Shown here one piece after another: positions 1 through 5,311 of a DNA stretch of 9,711 nt; within the stretch, counting starts at the first letter, position 1, and every line of letters starts with the position of its first letter. Made by a program: the position numbers and the translations under genes. The stretch spans positions 1 to 9,711 of the forward strand of contig PFVN01000009.1 of the NCBI GenBank assembly GCA_002790635.1, written 5' to 3'. Origin of the DNA: Candidatus Moranbacteria bacterium CG_4_9_14_3_um_filter_42_9. GTDB taxonomy: Bacteria > Patescibacteriota > Minisyncoccia > Moranbacterales > UBA2206. A model generated the notes under the pieces. The model did no database searches. It saw only the letters and a list, made by a program, of their open reading frames with translations, and was not told the origin of the DNA.

Positions 1-15
1 AATAGCAACTAATTT

Positions 16-20
16 AAGGA
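16..20 (+). promoter_or_regulatory. Ribosome binding site of the ChbG-like gene
   Basis: AAGGA lies five bases before the TTG at 26 and supports that start. A TAA at 10-12 in another frame could be the stop of an upstream gene in the same operon, but the window edge prevents a test. The deacetylase frame itself stays open to the left edge, so an upstream start cannot be excluded. Confidence 0.45.
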
Positions 21-25
21 AAAAA

Positions 26-751
26 TTGATAATTTCCGTTGATGACTTTGGATTGAGTCAGGAAGCCACTAAAAATATCTTGGCTTTGGCTAAGGCGGGC
101 AAAGTTGACCGCGTGGCGGTGCTGGTGGATCATCTTGCGGATGATCAGGATTTGGCCGAGTTGGTCAGCACCAGAATAAAAATTGACCTGCACTTACGCT
201 TGAATAATTTTGATGAAAATATGAAGGGCACAAAAAGCGTCGTCCGCCGAAGCGCTCTTTTTTTATGGCATCATTTTTCCCAAAAAGACAGTTTAGAAAA
301 AGTTGAAGTCCAGTGGCTTTCTCAAATTGAAAAGTTTATAAGACTATCCCGCAAGATGCCGGATGGTTTGAATTCCCACCAGTATATCCACTTTTTCCCG
401 TCGTATTTCAAAATATTTTTAAGAATTGCGGAAAAGTACAAAATTCCTTACCTGCGCTTCGGAAAAAAGGGAATCGTAAAAAATTCCAGCGCCATTTCCA
501 GAATATTGAGTCGGCTGTGGGAAAAAAACAATCCACAATTTAAAAAATTTTATTTTGATTCGTCTGATTTTTTGGCAAGTTTTGACTGGATTAACTCTGC
601 TAAATCCGCCAATGGCGGTCCCGCGGAGCGGGAATTCGACAGGGTAAAAAATTTTCCGCTATTTTTAGAAAAACTACCGCTAGGGAAAACAGAACTCGTT
701 TTCCATCCGGAGAGAGAAGACGAGTTTGAAATTTTGGATAAGTATTTTTAA
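26..751 (+). CDS. ChbG/YdjC-like carbohydrate deacetylase
   Basis: The 241-residue product resembles the YdjC/ChbG family, metal-dependent enzymes that remove N- or O-acetyl groups from small sugars such as chitooligosaccharides. Seen: the N-terminal VDDFGLS motif (D6, D7), DLHLRL (H56), NSHQYIHFFP (H118, H122) and a late FHPE (H227). These match the expected order of metal and catalytic positions. The length is close to the usual ~250. The usual DSH triad start reads NSH here. The start is TTG behind AAGGA; the frame is open to the window edge and the three residues before the TTG codon read RKK, as in many family members that begin KKLII, so the true start may lie upstream. Residues around 192-204 are encoded by two small palindromes and look like an insertion. 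The gene converges with the 74-residue membrane gene only 20 bases away. The substrate is unknown; a role in surface glycan or glycolipid processing is inferred. Confidence 0.8.
   Translation: MIISVDDFGLSQEATKNILALAKAGKVDRVAVLVDHLADDQDLAELVSTRIKIDLHLRLNNFDENMKGTKSVVRRSALFLWHHFSQKDSLEKVEVQWLSQIEKFIRLSRKMPDGLNSHQYIHFFPSYFKIFLRIAEKYKIPYLRFGKKGIVKNSSAISRILSRLWEKNNPQFKKFYFDSSDFLASFDWINSAKSANGGPAEREFDRVKNFPLFLEKLPLGKTELVFHPEREDEFEILDKYF
605..633. repeat. Tandem GC-rich mini-hairpins inside the ChbG-like gene
   Basis: Two perfect hairpins sit side by side: CCGCC-AAT-GGCGG (606-618) and TCCCGC-GGA-GCGGGA (619-633). They are GC-rich within an AT-rich gene and are translated in frame as part of a polar stretch (SANGGPAERE), where the family has no conserved motif. 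This looks like a small palindromic element inserted without breaking the frame. Confidence 0.6.
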
Positions 752-771
752 TTTTTTCAGCCAAGGAAAAG

Positions 772-996
772 TTAGAATCCAAAATATATTGAAAGACCAA
801 AAAGGGCATGGATGGCTCCGAGAATTATGGTGATGATGGCGAGCCTGGGATGCCAGGCAAATGGAATAAGATTAATTCCTCTGCGATTCATAATTGCGGT
901 AGCAGCGGTCAGCAAAAGCAAGAGGAAAGTCAGAATTCCCCCATACATGATGAGGGGTTTTCCGAGAATTGGTGAATAAGCGATGCTGCTGATCAT
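772..996 (-). CDS. Small two-helix membrane protein, possibly haem-binding
   Basis: The 74-residue product has two hydrophobic segments (about 16-36 and 52-73) joined by a short loop with RR and WHP. I do not recognise the family with confidence. H49 (in WHP) begins the second helix and H63 (in AIHAL) lies about four turns further along it, a spacing reminiscent of histidines in cytochrome b or ferric-reductase-like membrane domains. That resemblance is weak and no iron or electron partner is present nearby. The ATG at 996 has no clear SD. A weak promoter candidate lies about 90 bases upstream. The gene ends 20 bases from the oppositely oriented deacetylase. The sustained hydrophobic pattern and plausible start make it more likely real than a chance ORF. 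Confidence 0.6.
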   Translation of the reverse strand: MISSIAYSPILGKPLIMYGGILTFLLLLLTAATAIMNRRGINLIPFAWHPRLAIITIILGAIHALFGLSIYFGF

Positions 997-1084
997 ACCC
1001 GGTAGTAAAATTTTAACAATTTATTATTACCCGGCTTAGCACGATTCTGCGTGCAGTCGAAATTTCACTACCAAGCATGACTTA

Positions 1085-1112
1085 ACTATAATACTAAAAA
1101 CTAACTTTGCAA
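1085..1112 (-). promoter_or_regulatory. Weak promoter candidate for the 74-residue membrane gene
   Basis: On the minus strand, TTGCAA (1107-1112) and TATAGT (1085-1090) are separated by 16 bases, a passable sigma70-type pair. The resulting leader of about 80 bases would contain a GCACG/CGTGC hairpin (about 1040-1055). The evidence is consensus matching only. Confidence 0.25.
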
Positions 1113-1153
1113 GCAGCTTTGTCCGTTTTCTTTGGAAGAAAGCGCTGGTTCTT

Positions 1154-1175
1154 GTTACGTAGCAAGCTACGTAAC
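1154..1175. repeat. Perfect 10-bp inverted repeat followed by a T-tract
   Basis: GTTACGTAGC and GCTACGTAAC are separated by AA. On the plus strand AC and then six T residues follow (1178-1183), so it could act as an intrinsic terminator for rightward transcription, although no rightward gene ends just before it. The first half of the next inverted repeat starts right after it. Confidence 0.6.
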
Positions 1176-1257
1176 ACTTTTTTGTCAGCAATCATTGTCT
1201 CCACTTTTTTTGGCAGCAACCTTTTTCTTCACTTTCTTTGCTGACAAAAAAAGTTAC
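1176..1257. repeat. Long-armed inverted repeat with GTCAGCAA/TTGCTGAC arms
   Basis: The left arm at 1176-1191 (ACTTTTTTGTCAGCAA) pairs with 1238-1254 with a single extra A. Five further bases, GTAAC at 1171-1175, match GTTAC at 1253-1257. The roughly 46-base interior repeats the same motif in weaker form (CCACTTTTTTTGGCAGCAACC, about 1201-1221). This suggests several diverged copies of one palindromic unit. Confidence 0.55.
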
Positions 1258-1358
1258 AAAGAAATCACCGCGCCGGCTTGCGCTGAGACAAATTTTTCAC
1301 TTTTTCGCTAAAATCACTAAAAACGACGCCGCTCCGAAAAGGGATGAGTGATTTTTCA

Positions 1359-1384
1359 CCCCCCGCCAAAATTTTGGTGGGGGG
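1359..1384. repeat. 26-base palindrome with C6/G6 ends
   Basis: The arms CCCCCCGCCAAAA (1359-1371) and TTTTGGTGGGGGG (1372-1384) are complementary at 12 of 13 positions. The exception is a G/T that would still pair as G-U in a plus-strand RNA. There is no loop, so it may be an element end or a cruciform-prone site. Confidence 0.6.
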
Positions 1385-1638
1385 CAAGCTTTCAAAAGCT
1401 CAAATCTGTTTACGCGCTGCGCTATGCGCGGATATTTTTAAATTTAAATTCATTCCGCCCATTGCATAGCGTGGCGGTGAAAATTGAGCGGAACCGAGGG
1501 TTAAAAAATTATTTATGGAGTCCGCTGCAGCGGGCGGAACAATAATTTTAGCGAGTGGAACGATAATTTTCCGACACGCGAGCCCGAGCGGCAGTTTCCC
1601 TGGCCGCCTCGCTTGCTCGGCATGCGGACAGGCTTTCT

Positions 1639-1670
1639 GTCCACTTTCTTTTTCGTAAAAGAAAGCGGAC
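1639..1670. repeat. Strong hairpin just downstream of the C39-like gene
   Basis: The arms 1639-1652 and 1657-1670 pair over 14 positions with one A/C mismatch around a four-base loop (TCGT): GTCC, a mismatch, then CTTTCTTTT against AAAAGAAAG. It begins nine bases after the stop of the minus-strand peptidase gene. It could protect or end that transcript, but no U-tract follows on the minus strand, so it is not a classical terminator. It resembles the module near 1121-1141. Confidence 0.55.
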
Positions 1671-1678
1671 GTAATTGA

Positions 1679-2446
1679 CTAATCAAAAACCAGATAAGCT
1701 TTTTGTCCGTTCAAAATATTGGTTGCATCCCAATCATGGATCGCATTGAATAATCCTTCATAAGCATAGCGAAAACCTTGGCCTTTTTTTGTTCCGGGAT
1801 CATTGGTGATAAATCCATTTTTGTCGTAACCGACGACCACCAGCATATGGTAGTTCGGTCCGCCATTTCTAAAATTCGGATTGGGAAGAATTTTCCCGGC
1901 CGCCGGCACGATGACTGGTCTTCCGTCAGCCAGTTCTTTTTTTATGTCATCTATGGTCGGGCTATATTTAATGCGCCCGGTTGGCATTCCCAGATATTCC
2001 TTCGCGATTTTTTTCAATTGTTCCAAAGATATGCTGATGCCGTAACCGTTTTTCTCTTCATACTGTATTATTTTTCTTATTTCCACATCACCGGAAGCGG
2101 GTGTCAGATCTTGGTCTTTATCCAAAAAATGTTTGACCATGATGAGACTCGCTTCTTCACAGGCATCCTCGTGAAGCGGATCCCAAATTGCAAAAGGCGC
2201 CTGCGTCAAAAAGGGAACACTTGCTATAGCTTCGCCAGTAGGATTTTTTTTAATTTTCGCGTCGGGCGTTTCCAAAGAAACTGCGTCTGAACTTTTTTCC
2301 CCTACCTGATTCAGTGTTGGTGTTTCCAATATTGGATCCTGAACCAGCCGATCCGCTGACGGATCATTTTTATTGATTGCCCGATAAACAAAAACGGCTA
2401 TCACAATGATGACTGCCGCCGCTAATATTTTTTTTAGCTTAAACAT
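1679..2446 (-). CDS. Membrane-anchored C39-like cysteine peptidase
   Basis: The 255-residue product has one N-terminal membrane helix (about 5-21, after KLKK), a polar linker to about 75, then a papain-like C39-type domain (peptidase_C39_2-like) to the end. Seen: VPFLTQAPFAIWD with the oxyanion-hole Gln Q82, the catalytic Cys in DACEEAS (C96), the catalytic His in NYHMLVVVGYD (H200), and NDPG (N215, D216) as the third catalytic site. The helix makes an outward-facing domain likely, so cleavage of envelope peptides or proteins is inferred; no ABC exporter for peptide maturation is nearby. The ATG at 2446 is preferred over an in-frame TTG at 2455 because it directly precedes the basic and hydrophobic anchor. 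Neither has an SD. The linker includes DPSADR, encoded by a small palindrome. The gene is downstream of typA, separated by about 180 bases. Confidence 0.8.
   Translation of the reverse strand: MFKLKKILAAAVIIVIAVFVYRAINKNDPSADRLVQDPILETPTLNQVGEKSSDAVSLETPDAKIKKNPTGEAIASVPFLTQAPFAIWDPLHEDACEEASLIMVKHFLDKDQDLTPASGDVEIRKIIQYEEKNGYGISISLEQLKKIAKEYLGMPTGRIKYSPTIDDIKKELADGRPVIVPAAGKILPNPNFRNGGPNYHMLVVVGYDKNGFITNDPGTKKGQGFRYAYEGLFNAIHDWDATNILNGQKAYLVFD
2350..2365. repeat. Mini-hairpin inside the C39-like gene linker
   Basis: GATCCG and CGGATC flank the four-base loop CTGA, a perfect 6-bp hairpin encoding DPSADR (residues 28-33) in the disordered linker just after the membrane anchor. It is placed where an in-frame insertion would do little harm, like the element in the ChbG-like gene. 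Confidence 0.45.
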
Positions 2447-2625
2447 AAAAATCAAGAAGGATTACGGAATCGTGGGATTAAATTTTTTGAGAAATTTTTT
2501 GTCTGAAAAGATTTAATTTACCTGAAATTTACCATTGGTGGCCGTCGATGGAGGGGAAATTTCAGCTGGAAATGAAAGCTTTGAGTTAATTTCGAAAAAA
2601 AATTAATCCTCAGCAGTATCCAGGA
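2447..2625. other. typA to C39 gap with a long-loop inverted repeat
   Basis: This gap between typA and the peptidase gene holds a perfect 9-bp inverted repeat, CTGAAATTT (2522-2530) with AAATTTCAG (2557-2565). Its 26-base interior can form an extra CCAT/ATGG pairing (2532-2535 with 2548-2551). An AT-only hairpin lies near 2585-2607. I see no good promoter and no classical terminator for typA. The structure could be a leader of the peptidase gene or an mRNA processing site. Confidence 0.4.
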
Positions 2626-4434
2626 TTACTCCCTTTTTCTCTGCGCACGAATCCGCTCGTTCTCTGTTAGATATTGCTTTCTTATTCTAACACTCTTGGG
2701 CGTAATTTCCAGATATTCATCTTCGGCCATAATTTCCAATCCGGTTTCGATGGAAATCAGGCGCGGTGGTGCCAACTGCAAAGCTTCATCAGCTCCGGAT
2801 GAACGCATATTGGACATCTGCTTACCCTTGGTCGGATTAACCGACATATCCAAACCTTTCGCGGTATTTCCGATGACCATGCCTTCATAAACTTCGGTGG
2901 CCGGTCCGATATACAAAGTTCCGCGATCCTGCAAATTAGCCAGGGAAAATCCCAAAGCTTTCCCAGCTGCCATTGAAATCATGGAACCGACAGAGTGTTT
3001 TTGGATTTCCCCCGCATAGGGCTTGAATCCGATGACGCGCGCCGACATTATCCCCTCGCCTCGCGTATCGATCATAAATTCTCCCCGATAGCCTAGAAGT
3101 CCACGGGTCGGAATTTCAAAAATCATTCGCGTTTGGCCGCTTAACTGTTTCATATTGGCCATCAAGCCTTTGCGCTTACCAATTTTTTCCATAACCATCC
3201 CGGTGGATACTTCCGGCACGTCGATGGTCAGCTCTTCAAATGGTTCCAATTTTTTCTTTGGCTCGCCAGGGGCGGCTCCGCTCTCTTCTTTTATAATGAC
3301 TCTCGGCTGGGAAACTTGCATTTCATAGCCTTCGCGGCGCATATTTTCCAAAAGAATAGCAATGTGAAGCTCGCCCCGCCCATAAACTTTGTAATGGTCG
3401 CCCTCAAAATCAATACGCAGTCCGACATTCACTTCCAGCTCCTTTGCCAATCTTTCTTTTAATTGCTCGTTAGTCACAAACTTTCCTTCGCGTCCCGCGA
3501 AAGGAGAGTCATTGACTACAAAGTTAAGACAAATGGTTGGCTCATCGATAGAGATTGCCGGTAAAGTTGCTTGGTCAGCCGATTCGCAGACAGTTTCGCC
3601 AATGTAGATGTCGGCGATGCCGGCAATCATTACAATGTCTCCGGCTTGAGCCTCTTTGACTTCTTCTCTTTTTATTCCGCTAAAAGTATACAGCTTGGTT
3701 ATTCGCCCGGAGCGGCTTTCGCCCGTTGATTTTTTGATTATCACAGATTGTCCATCTTTTATTTTTCCCTCCTGGATCCGTCCGATGGCCAAACGGCCTA
3801 AAAAATTATCATACGCCAGATTGAATGGTTGCATACGTAGTGGAGCTTCCAAATCGGACTTAGCTGGAGACACTCTAGCTAAAATTGTTTCTAAGAGCGG
3901 CGTTAGATCTTTTGCCGTTTCGCCCAGATGCAGCATAGCGATTCCCGCCCGTCCATTGGCATACACTACCGGAAAATCCAGCTGCTCATCTGTTGCTCCC
4001 AAATCCAAAAAGAGTTCGTAGACAGCCTCTTGAGTCCGGTCCGGATTAGCCGCCGGCTTATCGATCTTATTAATGACTACAATCGGTTTTATTCCCAATT
4101 CCAAAGACTTTTTAAGCACAAACCGCGTTTGCGGCATCGGGCCTTCTTGCGCGTCCACCACCAAAACCACGCTGTCAATAGCGCGCAAAACTCGCTCCAC
4201 TTCGCTCCCGAAATCAGCGTGTCCAGGAGTGTCCACGATGTTTATTTTCGTGTCCTTATAAAAGACTGCTGTGTTCTTGGAATAAATAGTGATACCGCGT
4301 TCTTTTTCCAAAGCATTGGAATCCATGCTGACAGTTTCGTCGGTGACCATGCCGGTTTGGCGCATCAAAGCATCGGTCAAGGTCGTCTTGCCGTGGTCAA
4401 CGTGAGCGATAATTGCAATGTTTCTTATCTCCAT
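2626..4434 (-). CDS. typA: Translational GTPase TypA/BipA
   Basis: The 602-residue product is a full-length TypA/BipA, a ribosome-binding GTPase related to EF-G and LepA that helps large-subunit assembly and growth at low temperature or under stress. Seen: G1 AHVDHGKTT (10-18), ERGIT with the switch I Thr (45-49), DTPGH (68-72), NKID (122-125), a beta-barrel domain II at about 195-290, GRGELHI (352-358), and the BipA-type C-terminal domain with [20 protein letters not shown] (532-551). E. coli BipA is 607 residues. The frame runs 23 codons further upstream to an ATG at 4503, but the family begins at [15 protein letters not shown], and the longer start would overlap the promoter and leader terminator, so ATG 4434 is chosen. 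No SD precedes it; the bases before it are T- and A-rich. Its promoter and leader hairpin are listed separately. Confidence 0.96.
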   Translation of the reverse strand: MEIRNIAIIAHVDHGKTTLTDALMRQTGMVTDETVSMDSNALEKERGITIYSKNTAVFYKDTKINIVDTPGHADFGSEVERVLRAIDSVVLVVDAQEGPMPQTRFVLKKSLELGIKPIVVINKIDKPAANPDRTQEAVYELFLDLGATDEQLDFPVVYANGRAGIAMLHLGETAKDLTPLLETILARVSPAKSDLEAPLRMQPFNLAYDNFLGRLAIGRIQEGKIKDGQSVIIKKSTGESRSGRITKLYTFSGIKREEVKEAQAGDIVMIAGIADIYIGETVCESADQATLPAISIDEPTICLNFVVNDSPFAGREGKFVTNEQLKERLAKELEVNVGLRIDFEGDHYKVYGRGELHIAILLENMRREGYEMQVSQPRVIIKEESGAAPGEPKKKLEPFEELTIDVPEVSTGMVMEKIGKRKGLMANMKQLSGQTRMIFEIPTRGLLGYRGEFMIDTRGEGIMSARVIGFKPYAGEIQKHSVGSMISMAAGKALGFSLANLQDRGTLYIGPATEVYEGMVIGNTAKGLDMSVNPTKGKQMSNMRSSGADEALQLAPPRLISIETGLEIMAEDEYLEITPKSVRIRKQYLTENERIRAQRKRE

Positions 4435-4446
4435 AATAATTTTAAT

Positions 4447-4472
4447 AAAAAAAACTGCTGAGCTGTCAGCAG
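4447..4472 (-). terminator. Intrinsic terminator in the typA leader (possible attenuator)
   Basis: On the minus strand, CTGCTGA (4472-4466), a four-base loop and TCAGCAG (4461-4455) form a perfect 7-bp stem followed directly by eight T residues (4454-4447). It lies about 16 bases after the predicted typA start of transcription and 12 bases before the ATG. Orientation and position make it a candidate attenuator for typA. No upstream gene needs termination here, because the gene on the other side is transcribed away. Confidence 0.65.
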
Positions 4473-4493
4473 AAAATTCACTGGCTACAGCAA

Positions 4494-4522
4494 AATATAG
4501 CACTAAAATAATCCTTTGTCAA
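4494..4522 (-). promoter_or_regulatory. typA promoter, near-consensus sigma70 type
   Basis: On the minus strand, TTGACA (4522-4517) is a perfect -35 and TATATT (4499-4494) a five-of-six -10, separated by 17 bases. Transcription would start near 4487, giving a leader of about 54 bases that begins just before the terminator hairpin. Confidence 0.75.
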
Positions 4523-4538
4523 CAAAATGGTTGACAAA
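4515..4538. repeat. Perfect inverted repeat holding both divergent -35 boxes
   Basis: TTTGTCAAC (4515-4523) and GTTGACAAA (4530-4538) are perfect 9-bp arms around six bases. Each arm contains one TTGACA box, so the two promoters point away from each other from one symmetrical core. The symmetry could be a by-product of two consensus boxes or a site for a dimeric regulator. Confidence 0.7.
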
Positions 4539-4559
4539 TATCTAAAAATGATGTATGCT
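4531..4559 (+). promoter_or_regulatory. Promoter of the 191-residue membrane gene
   Basis: TTGACA (4531-4536), a 17-base spacer and TATGCT (4554-4559) form a strong -35 and a fair -10. Transcription would start near 4566, leaving a leader of about 80 bases before the ATG at 4648. A TATAAT at 4610-4615 within that leader lacks a well-spaced -35. Confidence 0.65.
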
Positions 4560-4634
4560 TATCCGAAGCTTGTTCGTTCCCAATTTACATAGATTGCCGC
4601 TTTTATTTCTATAATAACATAGAATAAATCCCAG

Positions 4635-4641
4635 AGGAGGT
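4635..4641 (+). promoter_or_regulatory. Strong Shine-Dalgarno of the 191-residue gene
   Basis: AGGAGGT ends six bases before the ATG at 4648 and matches the anti-SD core over seven bases. It is by far the best SD seen in the window and fixes the start. It contrasts with typA and the C39-like gene, which show none. Confidence 0.85.
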
Positions 4642-4647
4642 AGGCTC

Positions 4648-5223
4648 ATGAAATGGTCGTTGCGCTCAATTAACCACCGGGTTTTTTTGTTCGGAAGTTT
4701 TGTCGCCGGAATGATTGCCATTGGTTCTGCCGTAGAAAATTGGGGATTTCAAAAAACCGACGCGTTTAGCTGGGATAACATCAGCCAGCTGTATTTCGGA
4801 GCAGTCTTACTGTTTTTTTCCTATTTACTTTCCAAGAACAAAAGGGATTATCCCTTGAAAAAGCAGCCTGATCACAACCGGTTTAAAGCCGAAAATAGTA
4901 AGACGTTCCACCCGAAAATAATCGAACTCAGTACCAACATTCATGGGTTTCCTGTGACGCATGCTTGCGGCGCGCCATCGCCGATCCGTCTTAAAGCTGT
5001 TCAGCTAAGTCCAGTATCAGACAGTCGGGAAGATGATTATGAAAAATTTTTCTATAACTGGCTGACCGGAGAAGTTGTGGCCTACGACAAAACAAAAGCG
5101 GACCACCGTGAGCTAATGGAACACTTTTTGTGGATGATAAGCAGTTCAGGGAGACCAAGTCTCCCCAAATCATATCTGAAACAACATAACGTCACCAAAG
5201 ATGAAACCGACACTCTCCACTAG
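4648..5223 (+). CDS. Unrecognised two-helix membrane protein
   Basis: I do not recognise this 191-residue protein. It has two likely membrane helices (about 12-29 and 47-62), a short acidic or neutral loop between them, and basic residues before the first helix (K2, R6, R11) and after the second (KNKRDYPLKK). The positive-inside rule therefore places both ends in the cytoplasm. The remaining about 125 residues are soluble and contain a single Cys (THACGAP, C107) and a conserved-looking YNWLTGEVVAYD stretch near 136-147. The gene is a self-contained unit with a near-consensus promoter, strong SD, ATG start and a strong terminator 17 bases after the stop. These signals make it a real, probably well-expressed gene even though the sequence gives no function. 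It shares the divergent promoter region with typA, so co-regulation is possible. Confidence 0.8.
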   Translation: MKWSLRSINHRVFLFGSFVAGMIAIGSAVENWGFQKTDAFSWDNISQLYFGAVLLFFSYLLSKNKRDYPLKKQPDHNRFKAENSKTFHPKIIELSTNIHGFPVTHACGAPSPIRLKAVQLSPVSDSREDDYEKFFYNWLTGEVVAYDKTKADHRELMEHFLWMISSSGRPSLPKSYLKQHNVTKDETDTLH

Positions 5224-5240
5224 CAAAGAACTTCTCTCTT

Positions 5241-5272
5241 GGGAGGGCTGCAACGCGGACCCTCCCTTTTTT
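5241..5272 (+). terminator. Intrinsic terminator of the 191-residue gene
   Basis: GGGAGGG (5241-5247) pairs with CCCTCCC (5260-5266) around a 12-base loop and is followed by six T residues. It lies 17 bases after the TAG stop. On the opposite strand no U-tract follows the stem, so it does not obviously serve the converging fusion gene. Confidence 0.9.
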
Positions 5273-5311
5273 ATTTCCAAAAATTTTTATTTTCTGATGG
5301 CAACTATTGAT

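Larger units (their letters stand above)
997..1678. other. Repeat-dense intergenic block without a convincing gene
   Basis: About 680 bases separate the small membrane gene from the C39-like gene. No ORF here looks real; the longest, 1348-1545 (+), is built from palindromes and has no domain signal. From about 1115 the block is a chain of inverted repeats. The clearest are 1154-1175, 1176/1238-1257, 1359-1384, CGCTATGC 1420-1427 with GCATAGCG 1464-1471, AAAATTATT 1505-1513 with AATAATTTT 1541-1549 around CCGCTGCAGCGG (1522-1533), and 1639-1670. A direct repeat GGAAC(A/G)ATAATTTT occurs at 1536-1549 and 1557-1570. The left module (GTCC followed by a TTTCTT/AAGAAA hairpin, about 1121-1141) resembles the right-end hairpin. 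It may be a cluster of degraded palindromic elements or an unrecognised structured RNA. Confidence 0.6.

Noticed and set aside
1039..1055. GCACG/CGTGC hairpin considered as part of a tRNA or terminator
   Set aside because: There is no cloverleaf, no T-loop or anticodon arm, and no adjacent T-tract, only a 5-bp stem with a six-base loop.
1348..1545. A 65-residue plus-strand ORF in the intergenic block
   Set aside because: It runs through the 26-base palindrome and several other inverted repeats, has no SD, and its residues show no domain or membrane pattern.
1115..1670. CRISPR array in the repeat-rich block
   Set aside because: The repeats differ in sequence and spacing, no uniform repeat-spacer unit is present, and no cas gene is nearby.
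1778..2290. A 170-residue plus-strand ORF opposite the C39-like gene
   Set aside because: It is antisense to a gene with intact catalytic motifs, has an unnatural residue composition and shows no start signals. It is a shadow frame.
4435..4503. A 23-residue N-terminal extension of TypA from an upstream ATG
   Set aside because: The family starts at [15 protein letters not shown]. The extension would overlap the -10 box and be encoded by the leader terminator.
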